From the NCBI GenBank assembly GCA_006384855.1, contig VCJN01002678.1:28026-92025 (forward strand): 64,000 nt of DNA, written 5' to 3'. The DNA is from Tetraselmis striata. Lineage: Eukaryota > Chlorophyta > Chlorodendrophyceae > Chlorodendrales > Chlorodendraceae. Positions 49,801-61,290 of the stretch are shown here, one piece after another; within the stretch, counting starts at the first letter, position 1, and the number at the start of each line of letters is the position of its first letter. Position numbers and translations under genes: made by a program. A model generated the notes under the pieces. That model saw nothing but the letters and a program-made list of their open reading frames with translations. It had not been told where the DNA came from and ran no database searches.

Positions 49801-50987
49801 GTTGTGACAAAAGCAATGCAGCAGAGGGAGGTTTTGAATTCAGCCAGGGGTGTATTCAGCTGACGTCAGGGCTTCTCGAGGCCAGGGCCCCACCTTGCCG
49901 ATGAGGTTGGCGTCGCCCTTGGACTCCTTCACCGCCTGCGCAAACTTGGCGGTGCCGGAGCGCGCGATGGTGCCCAGGCTGTCCATAAGCTCCGCCTTGG
50001 TCATGCCGATGCCGGAGTCAGTGATGGTGAGCGTCTTGGTCTCCGCGTCGCCCCTGCGCCACAAGGCAAGGCGGCCCAGGGTTCAGCCAGCATTCAGCCA
50101 GCATTCATCCAGCATTCTAGATCCACCGTAGCAGCCATGCGCAGCCGGGCAGGGGGGCGCACTGGATGTAGATCTCCAGCTCCTCCTTCTCCTTGAGGAT
50201 CTCGGGCTTGGTGAGCGCAACGAAGCGAGCCTGAGGGGGGCCAAAGGGGGGGGGTGTGTTAGCGTGACACTTGTGGGGGCCACACCTTGAGCATGTGAGC
50301 CTACGGTCCCTGCTGCTAGAGGGGGGTACGGCGCCCGACCTTGTCCAGGGCGTCGGATGCGTTGGAGACCAGCTCGCGCAGGAAGACCTCGCGGTTGCTG
50401 TACAGGCTGTTCACGATGAGGTCCATCAGGCGGTCCACCTGGAGAGGGATGGCAGCACAAGGGGGGGGGGGGGGGGGTTGGGTGCAGGGGAAGGCACCAG
50501 TCACCTGCACTGCCGTGCAACACTGGAGGGAAGACATGATAGCATATATGCAGGTTTCCACTCCGTGGGGAATTGTGTCTGTTAATGCCGATATGCTTAA
50601 CAAATGCGTGGATGTGAGGAGAGGAAGGGGGGGGGGGGGGGGGGGCGATGGTACCTCCGCCTGGTACTTGAAGGTCTCCTCCGTGGAGACGTCGTCCGTG
50701 GAGGCGGCGGCGACAGGCTTCATCCCGGCGCCGCGGTGGAAATGCTGCTGCAGCAGCAGCGCCGCGGGCGCGCGGTGGAGGCCGGCGGCGGGGCTCGGCA
50801 GGCGGGCGCCCAGGGCGGGGGCGCGCGAGGCCAGCAGCGGGGCCGCGCGAGCGGGGCGAGCGGAGGCGGGACCCGCGGCGGTCCGTGCCTGAGGTACAAG
50901 GGGGCAGCGCCGTCAGTGCACGTGCACGCCTCGCGCGTCGTCCTCGGCCGCATAACAGCGCATCGGCAATTGCCCGCAGAAAGAGAG

Positions 50988-51020
<33 letters not shown>

Positions 51021-51299
51021 GGGGGGGGGGGGGGGGGGGGGGGGGGGGAGACAGAAAATTGTGGCGATATGATCATTGCCAGCGTTGGCCAAGCCACGAA
51101 GTAGAGGTGGAGGAACCGCCTAGGCAGGCGAGCAACCGCCTCGTTCGTTGTCGATCCAGCCGTGAGTTTTCACGTCCGCCGAACAACCTATCGATCCGGC
51201 GTCTCGGTGCAGATCATCAGGGCCCCCGGGGAAGGGGGGGCTCACGTTAGCGGCCGCGGCCAGAGCGGAGCGTGCCATCGCAGCAACCATCCTGCGCAT
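46808..51299 (-). CDS. HSP90C: plastid HSP90 chaperone (HSP90C)
   Basis: ATP-dependent chaperone. Twelve exons make 799 aa in exact phase: 51299-51246, 50888-50655, 50438-50340, 50230-50163, 50053-49894, 49678-49143, 49000-48628, 48525-48431, 48304-48190, 48054-47877, 47603-47287, 46978-46808. Residues 1-~70 are Ala/Arg/Ser/Pro-rich, as in a plastid transit peptide. The ATPase domain follows: [35 protein letters not shown] (catalytic Glu ~118, Asn ~122), TDSGIGMT (~164), [14 protein letters not shown] short acidic/basic linker, the middle domain ([17 protein letters not shown]), [14 protein letters not shown] and the dimerisation domain follow. The protein ends GDPWKK, like the DPW-containing tail of chloroplast HSP90C, not MEEVD (cytosol) or an ER signal. 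It probably acts in stroma in protein import and thylakoid biogenesis. Introns 1, 2 and 6 carry long sense poly-C; intron 5 sense poly-G. ATG 51290 is an alternative start. Confidence 0.97.
50988..51048. repeat. (TG)n microsatellite joined to poly-G
   Basis: About 15 TG units run directly into a ~29-base G run, inside HSP90C intron 1 (poly-C then (CA)n on the sense strand). Confidence 0.97.
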
Positions 51300-52247
51300 C
51301 AACTCGCGGCAAATGTGGAGACGTAGGCCTTCGGCTAGTTCGTGCGCCAAGCGACGCGAATGTGGGGTGGCAGGGGAGCGGCGGCGCGAGGCCAGCAAGC
51401 GGGGCGGTTGACGGGTGTTGGAATAGGGGTGACACCGGCGGCGGCGTCTTGCTACGTCACCAACGCAATTAGCAAGGCGGATGGATGGCGGGTCGGTGTC
51501 GGCACGTCGGCACCTGCCGCCCGGTCCTGTCCGGCAGGCGGTCGGGCGGCGGTGTCGTCATGGAACCGGTAGAATATTCGTCATGTACCCATCTGTGCAA
51601 CGTGCATTTAACGTGTAACCCCACCATACCATGTACGAACGCCGGAGAATAAACTACTATAAACTGCATAATAAATTGATCAGAAACGTACCATGGTTGG
51701 ATATGTGTTGCGCCGTCTCCCAGAACTTTCCAGAGGGTTCGCGATGGATCAACAGTGCCAGTGGAGGGCTCATGTCGGCCAGTAACTGTCTAGACGAGCA
51801 AGCATCAGCAGCTAGCCGGGGAAGCGCCGAGCTATCTGTTCTATACGGTTGCCGCTGTGCCAGCCGCTGCAAGTCTATTCGACGCGGTGATGCGTGCTTG
51901 CATGCATCCGTGACCACTAAAACATTTACCGATCCAGGGAAGATGCCAGAGGTGTGATTATGGGGTTTTAGAGGGTTTCAGAGCATCGAGCCCCGCGCAA
52001 TCGACCCGGATGCGCCCAAGCTGAGCGAGCATGAAGGGACTACACCCTGCAAGCAAAGCCAGTTATGAGATAATACTGTAATAGCACCTACCATCAGGCA
52101 GGTGAGGGCGCTTGAGTGTGAGGGGAAAAGGCAGATTCCTCGCTCAGCGGTTAGGTCATCGGTCATTACAGCAGCCCCGAGCCCCTGCCGCATGCCCTCC
52201 ACTCTGGAATCGCGCTTTGCAAATGCCGCAGCCTGTTGCACATGGCT
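51300..52247. other. intergenic region upstream of HSP90C
   Basis: Lies between the HSP90C start and the FHY/RFK stop, both on the minus strand, so it contains the HSP90C promoter and the FHY/RFK 3' UTR. No heat-shock element could be called with confidence, and no other gene was seen. Confidence 0.5.
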
Positions 52248-55194
52248 TCAAGCTGCGGAGGCTTCAGCTGGCGGCTTCAGATACGCATTCGCTGCGTACG
52301 ACGCCAGTGCCGGCGCCTCCAGCGCCTTGCGTGTGACGGCAGCGTCCTCGTGAATGCGCGCAATCAGCGCCTCGAGGGTCGTGAAGTTGGCCTCCGGTCT
52401 GCATTGGGCCGTGCCCAGCACAGACAATGACAGGGCGGGGGGCGGGGGGCGGGGGGGGTCACTGTCAGCGCGTGAAAGGTTTGCAGCAATGGCGGCAGCG
52501 GCATTATCGCATACGCAAGATAACTATAACAGAAAATCGCTCAAACATCAATCATGATCGCCAGCGCGGTAGTAGGAACACACTGCGAGAAACAACCCGC
52601 TCTACCTGCCAGAGGTGGAATCTACACGTAACTACAGTGAATGCTCTTCTAGAGGTCGCACATGTGAGGCTTCGTGTATCACGGGTCCTTGTGGGTGCGT
52701 CGGCGCCTGTTTGCATGCAACCTCAAGATGATAATCACTCCCTGTACTGCTGTAGTTCCCTTGTAGTGCCGTCTACATATGGCCTCTGACAGGTAGAACA
52801 CATGTTCTTATTCTCAGTGTCGGCACCCGCAGGTGCAGATGACACAGTGTAAGATAGCCCAGCCTCTGACAATGATAACGGACGCGCAGGGTGGCCGGGG
52901 ATGGCGGGCGGGGTGCGCACCGGATGTAGCCGCAGACCACGAGGCGCAGCTCTTCGCCATAAAACGGCTCCTTGAACTCGTGCAGGATCCATGGCTCGGC
53001 CGTGCGGTGCGTGTTCTTGAAGTAGGGGTTCCAGCCGATGCTCATCACCATCTTGTAGACCTCTGGCGAGTCGCCCAGGCTGGCGAACCCTGCAGAGTCA
53101 CGGACTTTTTAGTGTTGCCAGAATAGAGGGTGTCTACATCATGTGTGAACTCATAGTAACTTGAGACTTAATACAAGCTACGCGTATTTTCAAAACAGAA
53201 ACCTGTGCTGTCTTTTAACATTTATACTTGAATAATTATAAAAATCTGTGTTTCGTTTCAACCAGGTTTCTCCGTATAATTAGCTTCGTTTACATATTAT
53301 TACACATTGTGAGACATTACTCATTTTCTTATGCACAATAATAAAAACTGAAGTATGATCATTGATCCCCCTGTCTTTACGGCAAGGGTGCCTTCCTCCC
53401 AGCTGTTGCATGCGGACGGTCAAAGACCCGTGAGTGGCGTAGTCAGTGTCCACAGTGCCAGCCGGCACACAGCATGGGGATCCCTCACCGCAGTATATGC
53501 CGGACACGGCGCCAGACAGCTCCGCCATGAGCGACTCGGGCGGCAGATTGGCGGTCGGAATGCCGAGCGTGGCGGAACCCCGCCCAAAGCCACGGACAAC
53601 TGCCCCCTGCGGCGGTGCGCACGTCTGTCAGCATATGACCGTCTCCCGGTAGTCAAGCAGTGCTTCCAGGGCCATTCCGGCAAGGGCCTGCGGAAAGCGA
53701 GACAAGGAGGGGACGGCCGGGTGCGGTGGGTGAAGGGACGGGGGGGGGGGGGGGGATGGGGGGGTCGGTAGAGAATTTCTTGGCAGCGCCATGGCGTCGC
53801 TTGCCTTGATATACCACTCTGGCTTCATTGGCACCACGCCGTGGATGCAATCCTCGAAGGCAGGCAGCCCAAATTCCTTGGGGTCAAAGTCCATCAGCGA
53901 GGGAAGCACCTTGGCGCAGCCGGCCGTGATGTCCGGGTCCATGCCTGGCAGGGACGGGACAGCCACCACCTGCATGCCGGCGGCGATACCGGACTGATGT
54001 CCGAGGAGAGCGTCAGTCAGCGACATGCAGGTGCACATGATGCCAATGGTGTCGACCCACAATGCGGGCACCTGATGCGCAGTCCGCCCTCCCCCAGACT
54101 CGAGCAAGCGAAAGAAGCACGCTAGATGGGGGTTCCCCCATTTTGGAAAGTGGGAGGCACTGCACCTGAAAGCCTGCCGGCGCATCCTCCACCACCAGGC
54201 ACTCCTCCGGCTTCACCCCCATTCTGGCCGCCACCTCCAGGTAAATGTCAGGCGCGGGCTTGCCGTTCACCACCTCATCCCCCGTGACGATCACCGGGAA
54301 GCGCTCCGCCAGGCGCTGCTTGCAGCACATCTTCTTCTCCAGCGTCTCGCGCGAGGTGGAGGTCCCGATGGCCATGGGCACTCCGTGCGCGGCCAGGTGA
54401 TCCACCAGCCGTTGCACCCCCGCCAGGAGCTTGCACTCCTGCCATCTGGGCAAGCAGGGGAGCGCACGCCTCGGCCATCACTGCCCCTCTCGATGAACCG
54501 TCCCTGATGTACGGCTATCACGGTGAGGAACTCCACTGCGTGCAGGGTAGGTTCACAGTCTCGGGCTCACTTTTCGGACAACTTGGGCTCACTCTCCGCG
54601 AAGAGCTCCTCAGCGGTCCTGGGTAGCTCAAGTAGCTTGGCCACCACTCCCCACGCCTGCACGAGTGTTGCATACCCAGGCAACCGCTTATGCGCCGGCA
54701 CCCTTGACTGGCCTGCCCTAGCGTCCCGGCTGCCATCTAGGCATTCCGCCGGCGCACAAGCGCAGAGGCGTGCGGGTCACCTCAATAGGGCGCTGGCCCA
54801 GTGCCGCCTGCTGCACCTCCGCCGTGAGCGACTTGCCATAGCCGGCCACCACCTCGCTCGCGACCCCATTCACCAGCGTTTCTGCCAGACAGCGCGGCAC
54901 ATAAGCGACCGTGAGTGCACGCGCAAGTGCACACCCAGCCAAGCAGGCTGTAGGCGATTGCGGCTGGAGACATCGACGAGACCGCCTGTCCGCGTCCCGA
55001 CTACTCGCGCTACTGGCCCACGTGGACCACCGCGGCGCCAGCTATTTTCAGCAATCACACAAGCACGCAGCAAGTTGACTTTCCACTGGACGCATGGGGG
55101 GTCAGACACCAGCAAGGGCGACTGGCTGAAGCGCACCGGTGTCAATGAGGGTGCCGTCCAGGTCGAACAGAACCGCAGTCACCTTCGGCGGCAT
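52248..55194 (-). CDS. FHY/RFK: bifunctional FMN hydrolase / riboflavin kinase
   Basis: Nine exons give 399 aa in exact phase: 55194-55137, 54881-54781, 54656-54571, 54445-54166, 53993-53805, 53687-53640, 53606-53489, 53089-52921, 52398-52248. The N-terminal HAD phosphatase half shows AVLFDLDGTLIDT (Asp11, Asp13), MAIGTSTSRE, GKPAPDIYLE and CLVVEDAPAGFQ. The C-terminal riboflavin kinase half shows GFGRGSATLGIPTANL (PTAN ~271-274), SIGWNPYFKN, FYGEELRLVVCGYIRPEANF and LEALIARIHED. The same fusion is known in plants, where it phosphorylates riboflavin to FMN and also hydrolyses FMN. No transit peptide: the DLDGT motif starts at residue 11. Intron 5 begins with GC (AAG|GCAAGC) and has sense poly-C about 50 nt in. 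Intron 6 is only 33 nt. The final intron (522 nt) is the longest after intron 1 exceptions and separates the kinase Arg codon. Confidence 0.95.
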
Positions 55195-55528
55195 CCTGCC
55201 CGGCGACTCGACTCGAAGTAGTGCCGCTACCTAGCGCCGCTGCCGTCCCGGGTACTCGTACTGATGCTGCTGCTCTCTCCCGCTAGCGCAGTAAGTGTTG
55301 CTGCCGTACCGGTCGCTGACGATGATGATAGATGTAAAGGATAAGTAGTCGCTATATCAGACCACGCAATCTTATTCCGAAATTAAAAACGATGCATGCA
55401 TGCGTGCGTGTGTGTGTGTGTGTGTGCGTGTGTCCAGTCACAGTAGGTACGCGCAGGCGCGAAGAGGCCGGCGAGGCGCCGGGGGGGGGGGGGGGGGGGG
55501 GGGGGGGCATCAGTCTTGATCTAGATGG
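55195..55528. other. spacer with (GT)n and poly-G
   Basis: Upstream region of FHY/RFK. Contains (GT)n at about 55402-55434 and a 27-base G run (55481-55507) abutting the left repeat of the mobile element. Confidence 0.7.
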
Positions 55529-55706
55529 ACTAGTTTATGGGGTTTCCCTCCTTGACCTAACCGCTTTTAGCGACAAGTGCTGCTCAGTGGTACGGGAACA
55601 GGCATCTGTTGTTGCGCCCTTTTTCGGGTGCAGCACGAGTAGACATAAAAGCTGCCAGAACAGCTGAGCCTGCCATCTTCCAGTTTTCACTGCGTTCCAC
55701 GCAGCG
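55529..55706 (+). repeat. left direct terminal repeat
   Basis: 178 bp, repeated at 58441-58619 with a handful of substitutions and single-base indels. Confidence 0.88.
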
Positions 55707-55815
55707 ATGTAAAAACTGTCTCGTAACCAGTTGCAAGGTCACCCCAGGTTGTTCAAGACCACACCCGGCTCACCACCCGAGTGTGATATTCTCGTCCGTA
55801 CGTCCGTGCGTTACC

Positions 55816-56688
55816 ATGCCAGATGGAGAAGAACCCGTCGCCGAGCCGACGTTGGAGTCGCTGAACGCAGATATGAGGGCCCAGTCTTCATTACTGCGAG
55901 AGTTGGCTACAGGTGTGGCGCAATTGACGGCTCGTGATCGCGTTGTTGATGGGGAAGGGGCACATGGCTCCGGCTCCGGGCAGCGCTTCGCGGGACAGCC
56001 GACAGGCAACGGGGGAGCCGCAGAGCGCCCCGACTTGCTAGAGCTAGCCCAGAGCGGCCGTGTCGGAGCAAAATCCGTGAGTGCCGAGGATGACTACCTC
56101 GCGGTGCCAGAGCTACTGCAGAGAGCAGAGTCTGGTTACGAGGCCGTTCGACCGGTCAGCCGAGTGCCTGGACTCTTCCCCCTGAGCACCGACCTAACGA
56201 ACGAGTACCTCAAGCAGGACGACCGGCGTCTGCCGGCCCAGGAGGAGTATTTGTGGATGTCGTGTTTCGGGGCCCACATGGCCGCACTTTTCGTGGCTCT
56301 CGACGAGCTGCTACCTTATTACATCCCTGCCGCTAACCAGGACTTCACCCCCTACCTCGCGAGAGCTCGGAATCACGCCGAGGCCATCGACAAGGCGTTT
56401 CGTTTTCGTTTGGCTTTCCTGCGGAGGCTAAATGAGATCAAGCGTGTGCACGGTGACCAAGGTGTGCTGGACGTGCTGCGAGCCCAACATTTTCAGCCTG
56501 CTTCGGAGCATCTGGGTTCCGCGATTTTTGGGGACCTCATGAAGGACTACGAGCGTCGCGTCTTCGAGGCGACCGTTGCCAGCAGCGCAAAGGCAACCGC
56601 TACTGCCCGAGTAGTAGCTGCAGCTGCAGGTCGCGGGCGTGGGCGAGGACGTGGCGGCGGGCGTGGACGTGCCTGGCCGCGAAGGTGA
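55816..56688 (+). CDS. gag-like protein of the YR element
   Basis: 290 aa from ATG MPDGEEPVAEPTLESL to an Arg/Gly-rich RNA-binding-like tail (GRGRGRGGGRGRAWPRR). The middle is helical and hydrophobic (YLWMSCFGAHMAALFVALDE). No zinc knuckle. A closely similar reading exists in the inverted copy, broken by a stop. By position and basic tail it may be a nucleocapsid-type protein; there is no direct evidence for this. Intact in this copy. Confidence 0.72.
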   Translation: MPDGEEPVAEPTLESLNADMRAQSSLLRELATGVAQLTARDRVVDGEGAHGSGSGQRFAGQPTGNGGAAERPDLLELAQSGRVGAKSVSAEDDYLAVPELLQRAESGYEAVRPVSRVPGLFPLSTDLTNEYLKQDDRRLPAQEEYLWMSCFGAHMAALFVALDELLPYYIPAANQDFTPYLARARNHAEAIDKAFRFRLAFLRRLNEIKRVHGDQGVLDVLRAQHFQPASEHLGSAIFGDLMKDYERRVFEATVASSAKATATARVVAAAAGRGRGRGRGGGRGRAWPRR

Positions 56689-56734
56689 GCACGAGTGACG
56701 GTGTAGGGCGCCTTTTGTCGGAGCTGCTGGAGCT

Positions 56735-58353
56735 TTGCGAGGCCACCTTTCGGTGACCGCCGCAAGACGCACCCTTGCAGCGCAACGGCGAGATGAGCGC
56801 CCTGTGCCAGGGCCTGACCCCCCCACCTTACAGACTTCCTTTAGACCTTCCTCGGTGCGGCGCTTCTTACAGCTACAGCCGAGTGCGGCTCATCCATCCG
56901 CACACCTGCACATGGCGGCTCAACCAACCGCTTTTCTTACCACCCCATCTCTGCGTCCGTCGGTTGTTACACTACGTGTCACAACTGGTTCGCAACGACC
57001 AAGTTTCGCGCGTGTACGTTATGCACGGGACAGGCGCTACGAGCACGAAGGGCGCGCGGGGCGGCCCTCTTACCTGAACCTAGCCCCGCAAACCCGTACT
57101 GCGGCTACTGCAAACCCGTCCAGCAGCTACCGGCCAACCGCCGGAAACCTAACCGCTGCTGCCGAGTACTTTGCGAACAGTAGTCGTACCGGTGGAACTC
57201 TGTCGGTAAAACGACGCACTTACGTAATTGACGAGCCCGCAGCTGTCGCTCCGTGGGCTGCGTCACTGCGATCCCGGTTGCAGGACGCGTTCGGCTCGGA
57301 CGAGCTGGGCCAGCGAACGCTCGACCTGCTCTCCAGCTCCCCCAGCGCTCAGACCCTCAGACCCGGCAGACTGTCTCAGTTCGCGGAGTTTTGCCACGAC
57401 TCTGAAAACATCAGTCCGTTGGAGGCGACTACCGCTACTGTCGTTTGGTACGTTGCCTCGATCGGGGAGCGAGGGCACATCGCAGCTAAGTCGCTGCAAC
57501 CCTACCTGTCTGCAATCAACACGTTCTTCGAGCTGCACAACCTCGTCCCAATCGCCAAGGATAGTCTGCACCTAACTTCAGCAAGGCGTGGGCTGATGCT
57601 GCGTCAGCGCCGGCTGGACGCTGCCCCTTTGCGTGTCCCTCTCCTGCGGATGTAGCCTATCGCTTCGTCACAAAGGCCGAGCTAATTGTCTCTGCTCCTT
57701 ACCCAGAGTACCACCTCGACTTCCGGGCTCTCTTGGCCTCGGTTGTCAACTTCATGTTCTTTGCCATGGGCCTTACTGGCGTGTCCTGTCGAGTGCAAGA
57801 TGTGCATGTCGACACCTACAACATCACCTTGCAAGTGTACCGCGAGAAGGGTCGCGCTGGCCGACGGGGACCCGACGACCTGCGCGTGCTTCTCCTTCCT
57901 GTGTCCGAGCACCCTCGAGTGGCACGTCTCTTGCACCACTTCATCGCCAACGTCCAATCTGTCCCCCTGGTTACTGTTGGCTTGGCTGCGTCAAACTTCT
58001 GGGCTGTCGCTGCGGCCGAGCAGTCACAACCTTGGACTGCGGCTACAATGTCAGACTGGATGTCTGCAGCCATCAGTCTGGTCAACGCTGCCCCCCATGC
58101 TGGCACTTCCTGGACTTCACACAGTCTTCGCAAGGGCGCAGCCTCTGCAGCGAATGCCATCGGAGTGCCATTGTCCCACATTCGCTACCAAGGCGGTTGG
58201 GCCACTAACTCTGACGTCGTTCTGGACTACATCGACCCCAACGTTCTTCCTTCACCTGGCGCATGGTTCTTCTTTGGACACATCGCCCCCCTCCGCCACT
58301 TCCAAGTCCAACAGGACTCCGCAGCGGTGGCCTTCCCAGTGCCTCCTTCATGA
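56735..58353 (+). pseudogene. tyrosine recombinase, frameshifted
   Basis: The frame opens at 56735 and reads through an N-terminal helical domain (RLSQFAEFCHDSENISPLEA) to a stop at 57655. The catalytic domain continues in another frame from about 57650 to 58353: FMFFAMGLTGVSCRVQDVHV (candidate first Arg), TSHSLRKGAASAANAIG (His-x-x-Arg), YQGGW, and LDYIDP with the candidate nucleophile Tyr. Compared with the inverted copy, one base is missing at about 57644, which explains the break. Box order and spacing fit DIRS-type recombinases. Confidence 0.8.
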
Positions 58354-58440
58354 CTTGGCGCTACCTCTTCTCCGTCAATCCACCGCTCTCTCCGTTCGCT
58401 CAAGGCTGGCAAAACCAGACTCAACTTTGAAATGATCTAA

Positions 58441-58619
58441 ACTAGTTTATGGGGTTTCCCTCCTTGACCTAACCGCTTTTTAGCTACAAGTGCTGCTCAG
58501 AGGTACGGGAACTAGGCATCTGTTGTTGCGCCCTTTTCGGGTGCAGCACGAGTAGACATAAAAGCAGCCAGAACAGTTGAGCCTGCCATCTTCCAGTTTT
58601 CGCTGCGTTCCACGCAGCG
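58441..58619 (+). repeat. right direct terminal repeat
   Basis: Pairs with 55529-55706. The inverted second copy begins just beyond it. Confidence 0.88.
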
Positions 58620-58639
58620 CCCCCCCTGACTCCGTTTTC

Positions 58640-60340
58640 CCTCCACGCTTTCGCTAAACCATCCTGCCAATTTCGGCTCTTGACCGCGTAAAACAGCCTG
58701 CGCGACCTTTTTGGCAAAACCAGACTCAACTTTGTCCAAGTCATGTTGGACTTGGAAGTGGCGGAGGGGGGCGATGTGTCCAAAAAAGAACCATGCGCCA
58801 GGTGAAGGAAGAACGTTGGGGTCGATGTAGTCCAGAACGACGCTTGAGTTAGTGGCCCAACCGCCATGGTAGCGAACGTGGGACAATGGCACCCCGATGG
58901 CGCTCGCTGCAGAGGCTGCGCCCTTGCGAAGACTGTGCGAGGTCCAAGAGGTGCCAGCGGGGGGGGCAGCGTTGACTAGACGGACGGCTGTCAGTGGACA
59001 GCCAATCTGACATTGTAGCCGCAGTCCAAGGTTATTTTGACTGCTCGTCCGATCTGACAGCCCAGAAGTTCGACACAGCCAAGCCAACAGTAACAAGGGG
59101 AACTGACCGGACGTGGTCGAGGAAGTGGTGCAGGAGACGCGCCACTCGGGGGTGCTCTGACACTGGGAGGAGAAGTGCGCGTAGGTCGTTGGGTCCCCGT
59201 CGACCAGCGCGACCCTTTTCTCGGTACACTTGCAGGGTGATGTTGTAGGCGTCGACGTGCACGTCTCGTACTCGACAGGACACGCCAGTAAGGCCCTTGG
59301 CAAAGAACATGAAGTTGACAACCGAGGCCAGGAGGGCTCGGAAGTCGTGGTGGTACTCTGGGTAGGGAGCAGACACAATCAGGTCGGCTTTTGTGACGAA
59401 GCGGTAAGCTACATCCGCAGGCAGAGGGGCGCGTAAGGGGGCAGCGTCCAGTCGGCGCTGGCGTAGAATCAGCCCACGCCTTGTTGATTGAAGTCAGGTG
59501 TAGGCTGTCCTTAGCGATTGGGTCGAGGTTGTGCCGCTCGAATAACGTGTTAATTGCAGAGAAATAAGGCTGTAGCGACTTAGCTGCGATGTGTCCTCAC
59601 TCGCCGATCCAAGCAACATACCGAACGACAGTAGTAGCAGTAGTCGCCTCCAGCGGGCTGATGTTCTCGGAGTCGTGGCAGAACTCCGCGAATTGAGACA
59701 GCCGGCCGGCGTAGCTCTTGAGTGTCTGAGCGCTGAGGGAGCTGGAGAGTAGGTCGAGCGTCCGTTGGCCCAGCTCGTCTGAGCCGAACGCGTCATGCAG
59801 CCGGGATCGCAATGAAGCAGCCCACGGAGCGACAGCTTCGGGCTCGTCAATCACGTAAGTGCGTCGTTTTACCGACGGAGTTCCACCGGTACGACTAATG
59901 TTCGCAAAGTACTCGGCAGCAGCGGTTAGGTTTCCGGCGGTTGGCTGGTAGCTGCTGGACGGGTTTGCAGTAGCATCGGTACGGGTTTGCGGGGCTAGGT
60001 TCAGGTAAGAGGGCCGCCCCGCGCGCCCTTCGCGCTCGTAGCGCCTGTCACGCGCTCAACGTACCCGCGCGAAACTTGGTCGTTGCGAACCAGTCGTAAC
60101 ACGTAGTGTAACAACCGACGGACGCAGAGATGGGGTAAAGAAAGCGGTTGGTTGAGCCGCCATGTGCAGGTGTGTGGATGGTTGAGCCACACGCGGCCGT
60201 AGCTGTAGGAAGCGCCGCACCGAGGAAGGTCTAAATGAAGTCTGTAAGGTGGGGGGGTCAGGTCCTGACACATGGCGCTCATCCCGCCGTTGAGCTGCAA
60301 GGGTACGTCTTGCGGCGGTCACCGAAAGGTGGCCTCGCAA
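58640..60340 (-). pseudogene. tyrosine recombinase, inverted copy, multiply frameshifted
   Basis: Same protein as the plus-strand copy, in pieces: 60340-~59490 N-terminal domain, ~59490-59032 middle, 59030-58640 catalytic end (SHSLRKGAASAASAIG, YHGGW, LDYIDP). Frame changes occur near 59500 and 59030. The downstream end reads into the terminal repeat. The site of the plus-copy deletion (57644) is intact here, so the two copies decayed independently. Confidence 0.78.
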
Positions 60341-60376
60341 AGCTCCAGCAGCTCCGACGAAAGGCGCCCCACATCG

Positions 60377-61234
60377 TCACTCGTGCTCACCTTCGCGGCC
60401 ACGCCCGCGTCCCCCGCCTCGTCCTCGCCCACGCCCACGACCTGCAGCTGCAGCCGCCACTCGATCAGTAGCGGTCGCCTTCGCGCTGCTGGCAACGGTC
60501 GCCTCGAAGACGCGACGCTCGTAGTCCTTCATGAGGTCCCCAAAAATCGCAGAACCCAGATGCTCCGAACCAGGCTGAAAATGCTGGGCTCGCAGCACGT
60601 CCAGAACACCTTGGTCACCTTGCACACGCTTGATCTCATTTAGCCTCCGCAAGAAGGCCAAACGAAACCGAAACGCCTTGTCGATGGCCTCGGCGTGGTT
60701 CCGAGCTCTCGCGAGGTAGGGGGTGAAGTCCTGGTTGGTGGCAGGAACGTAGGGCAGCAGCTCGTCGAGAGCCACGAAAAGCGCGGCCATGTGGGCCCCG
60801 AAACACGACATCCACAAATACTCCTCCTGGGCCGGCAGACGCCGGTCATCCTGCTTGAGGTACTCGTTCGATAGGTCGGTGCTCAGGGGAAAGAGTCCAG
60901 GCACTCGGCTGACCGGTCGAACGGCCTCGTAACCAGATTCTGCTCTCTGCAGTAGTTATGGCACCGCGAGGTAGTCATCCTCGGCACTCACGGATTTTGC
61001 TCCGACACGGCCGCTCTGGGCTAGCTCTAGCAAGTCGGGGCGCTCTGCGGCTCCCCCGCTGCCTGTCGGCTGTCCCGCGACGCGCTGCCCGAAGCCTGAG
61101 CCATGTGCTCCCTCTCCATCAACAACGCGCTCACGAGCCGTCAATTGAGCTACAGCTGTAGCCATCGCTCGCAGCACATCTGCTTGCAGCGACTCCAACG
61201 TCGGCTCCGCGACGGGTTCTTCTCCATCTGGCAT
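60377..61234 (-). pseudogene. gag-like protein, inverted copy with stop
   Basis: Starts MPDGEEPVAEPTLESLQAD at 61234 and matches the plus copy, but has a stop codon near 60958 where the plus copy has Glu. It then continues to the Arg/Gly-rich tail near 60377. The tail differs (GREGEHE). Confidence 0.75.
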
Positions 61235-61290
61235 GGTAACGCACGGACGTACGGACGAGAATATCACACTCGGGTGGTGATCACTGTGAG

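Larger units (their letters stand above)
55529..58619 (+). mobile_element. gag-like + tyrosine-recombinase element, plus-strand copy
   Basis: Bounded by direct repeats 55529-55706 and 58441-58619, which share ACTAGTTTATGGGGTTTCCC and a terminal hairpin CTGCGTTCCACGCAG. Inside are a gag-like frame and a tyrosine recombinase frame, 46 bp apart, with no room for reverse transcriptase or RNase H. DIRS-like retroelements carry gag, RT/RH and YR with unusual repeats; this copy has only the first and last. It may be a non-autonomous DIRS derivative or a different class. Confidence 0.75.
58620..61290 (-). mobile_element. gag-like + tyrosine-recombinase element, inverted copy
   Basis: Second copy in the opposite orientation, so the two recombinase genes face each other tail to tail across the repeat at 58441-58619. 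Similarity to the plus copy starts near 61285 (CACCCGAGTGTGATATTCTC). The left terminal repeat expected further upstream is absent, so this copy is truncated or lost its repeat by recombination. Confidence 0.75.

Noticed and set aside
51120..51398. Earlier start for HSP90C upstream of 51299
   Set aside because: The open frame extends upstream but without an ATG codon, so the first methionine is at 51299.
55609..58435. Complete DIRS retrotransposon
   Set aside because: No reverse transcriptase or RNase H sequence exists between the gag-like and recombinase frames, and the repeats are simple direct repeats.
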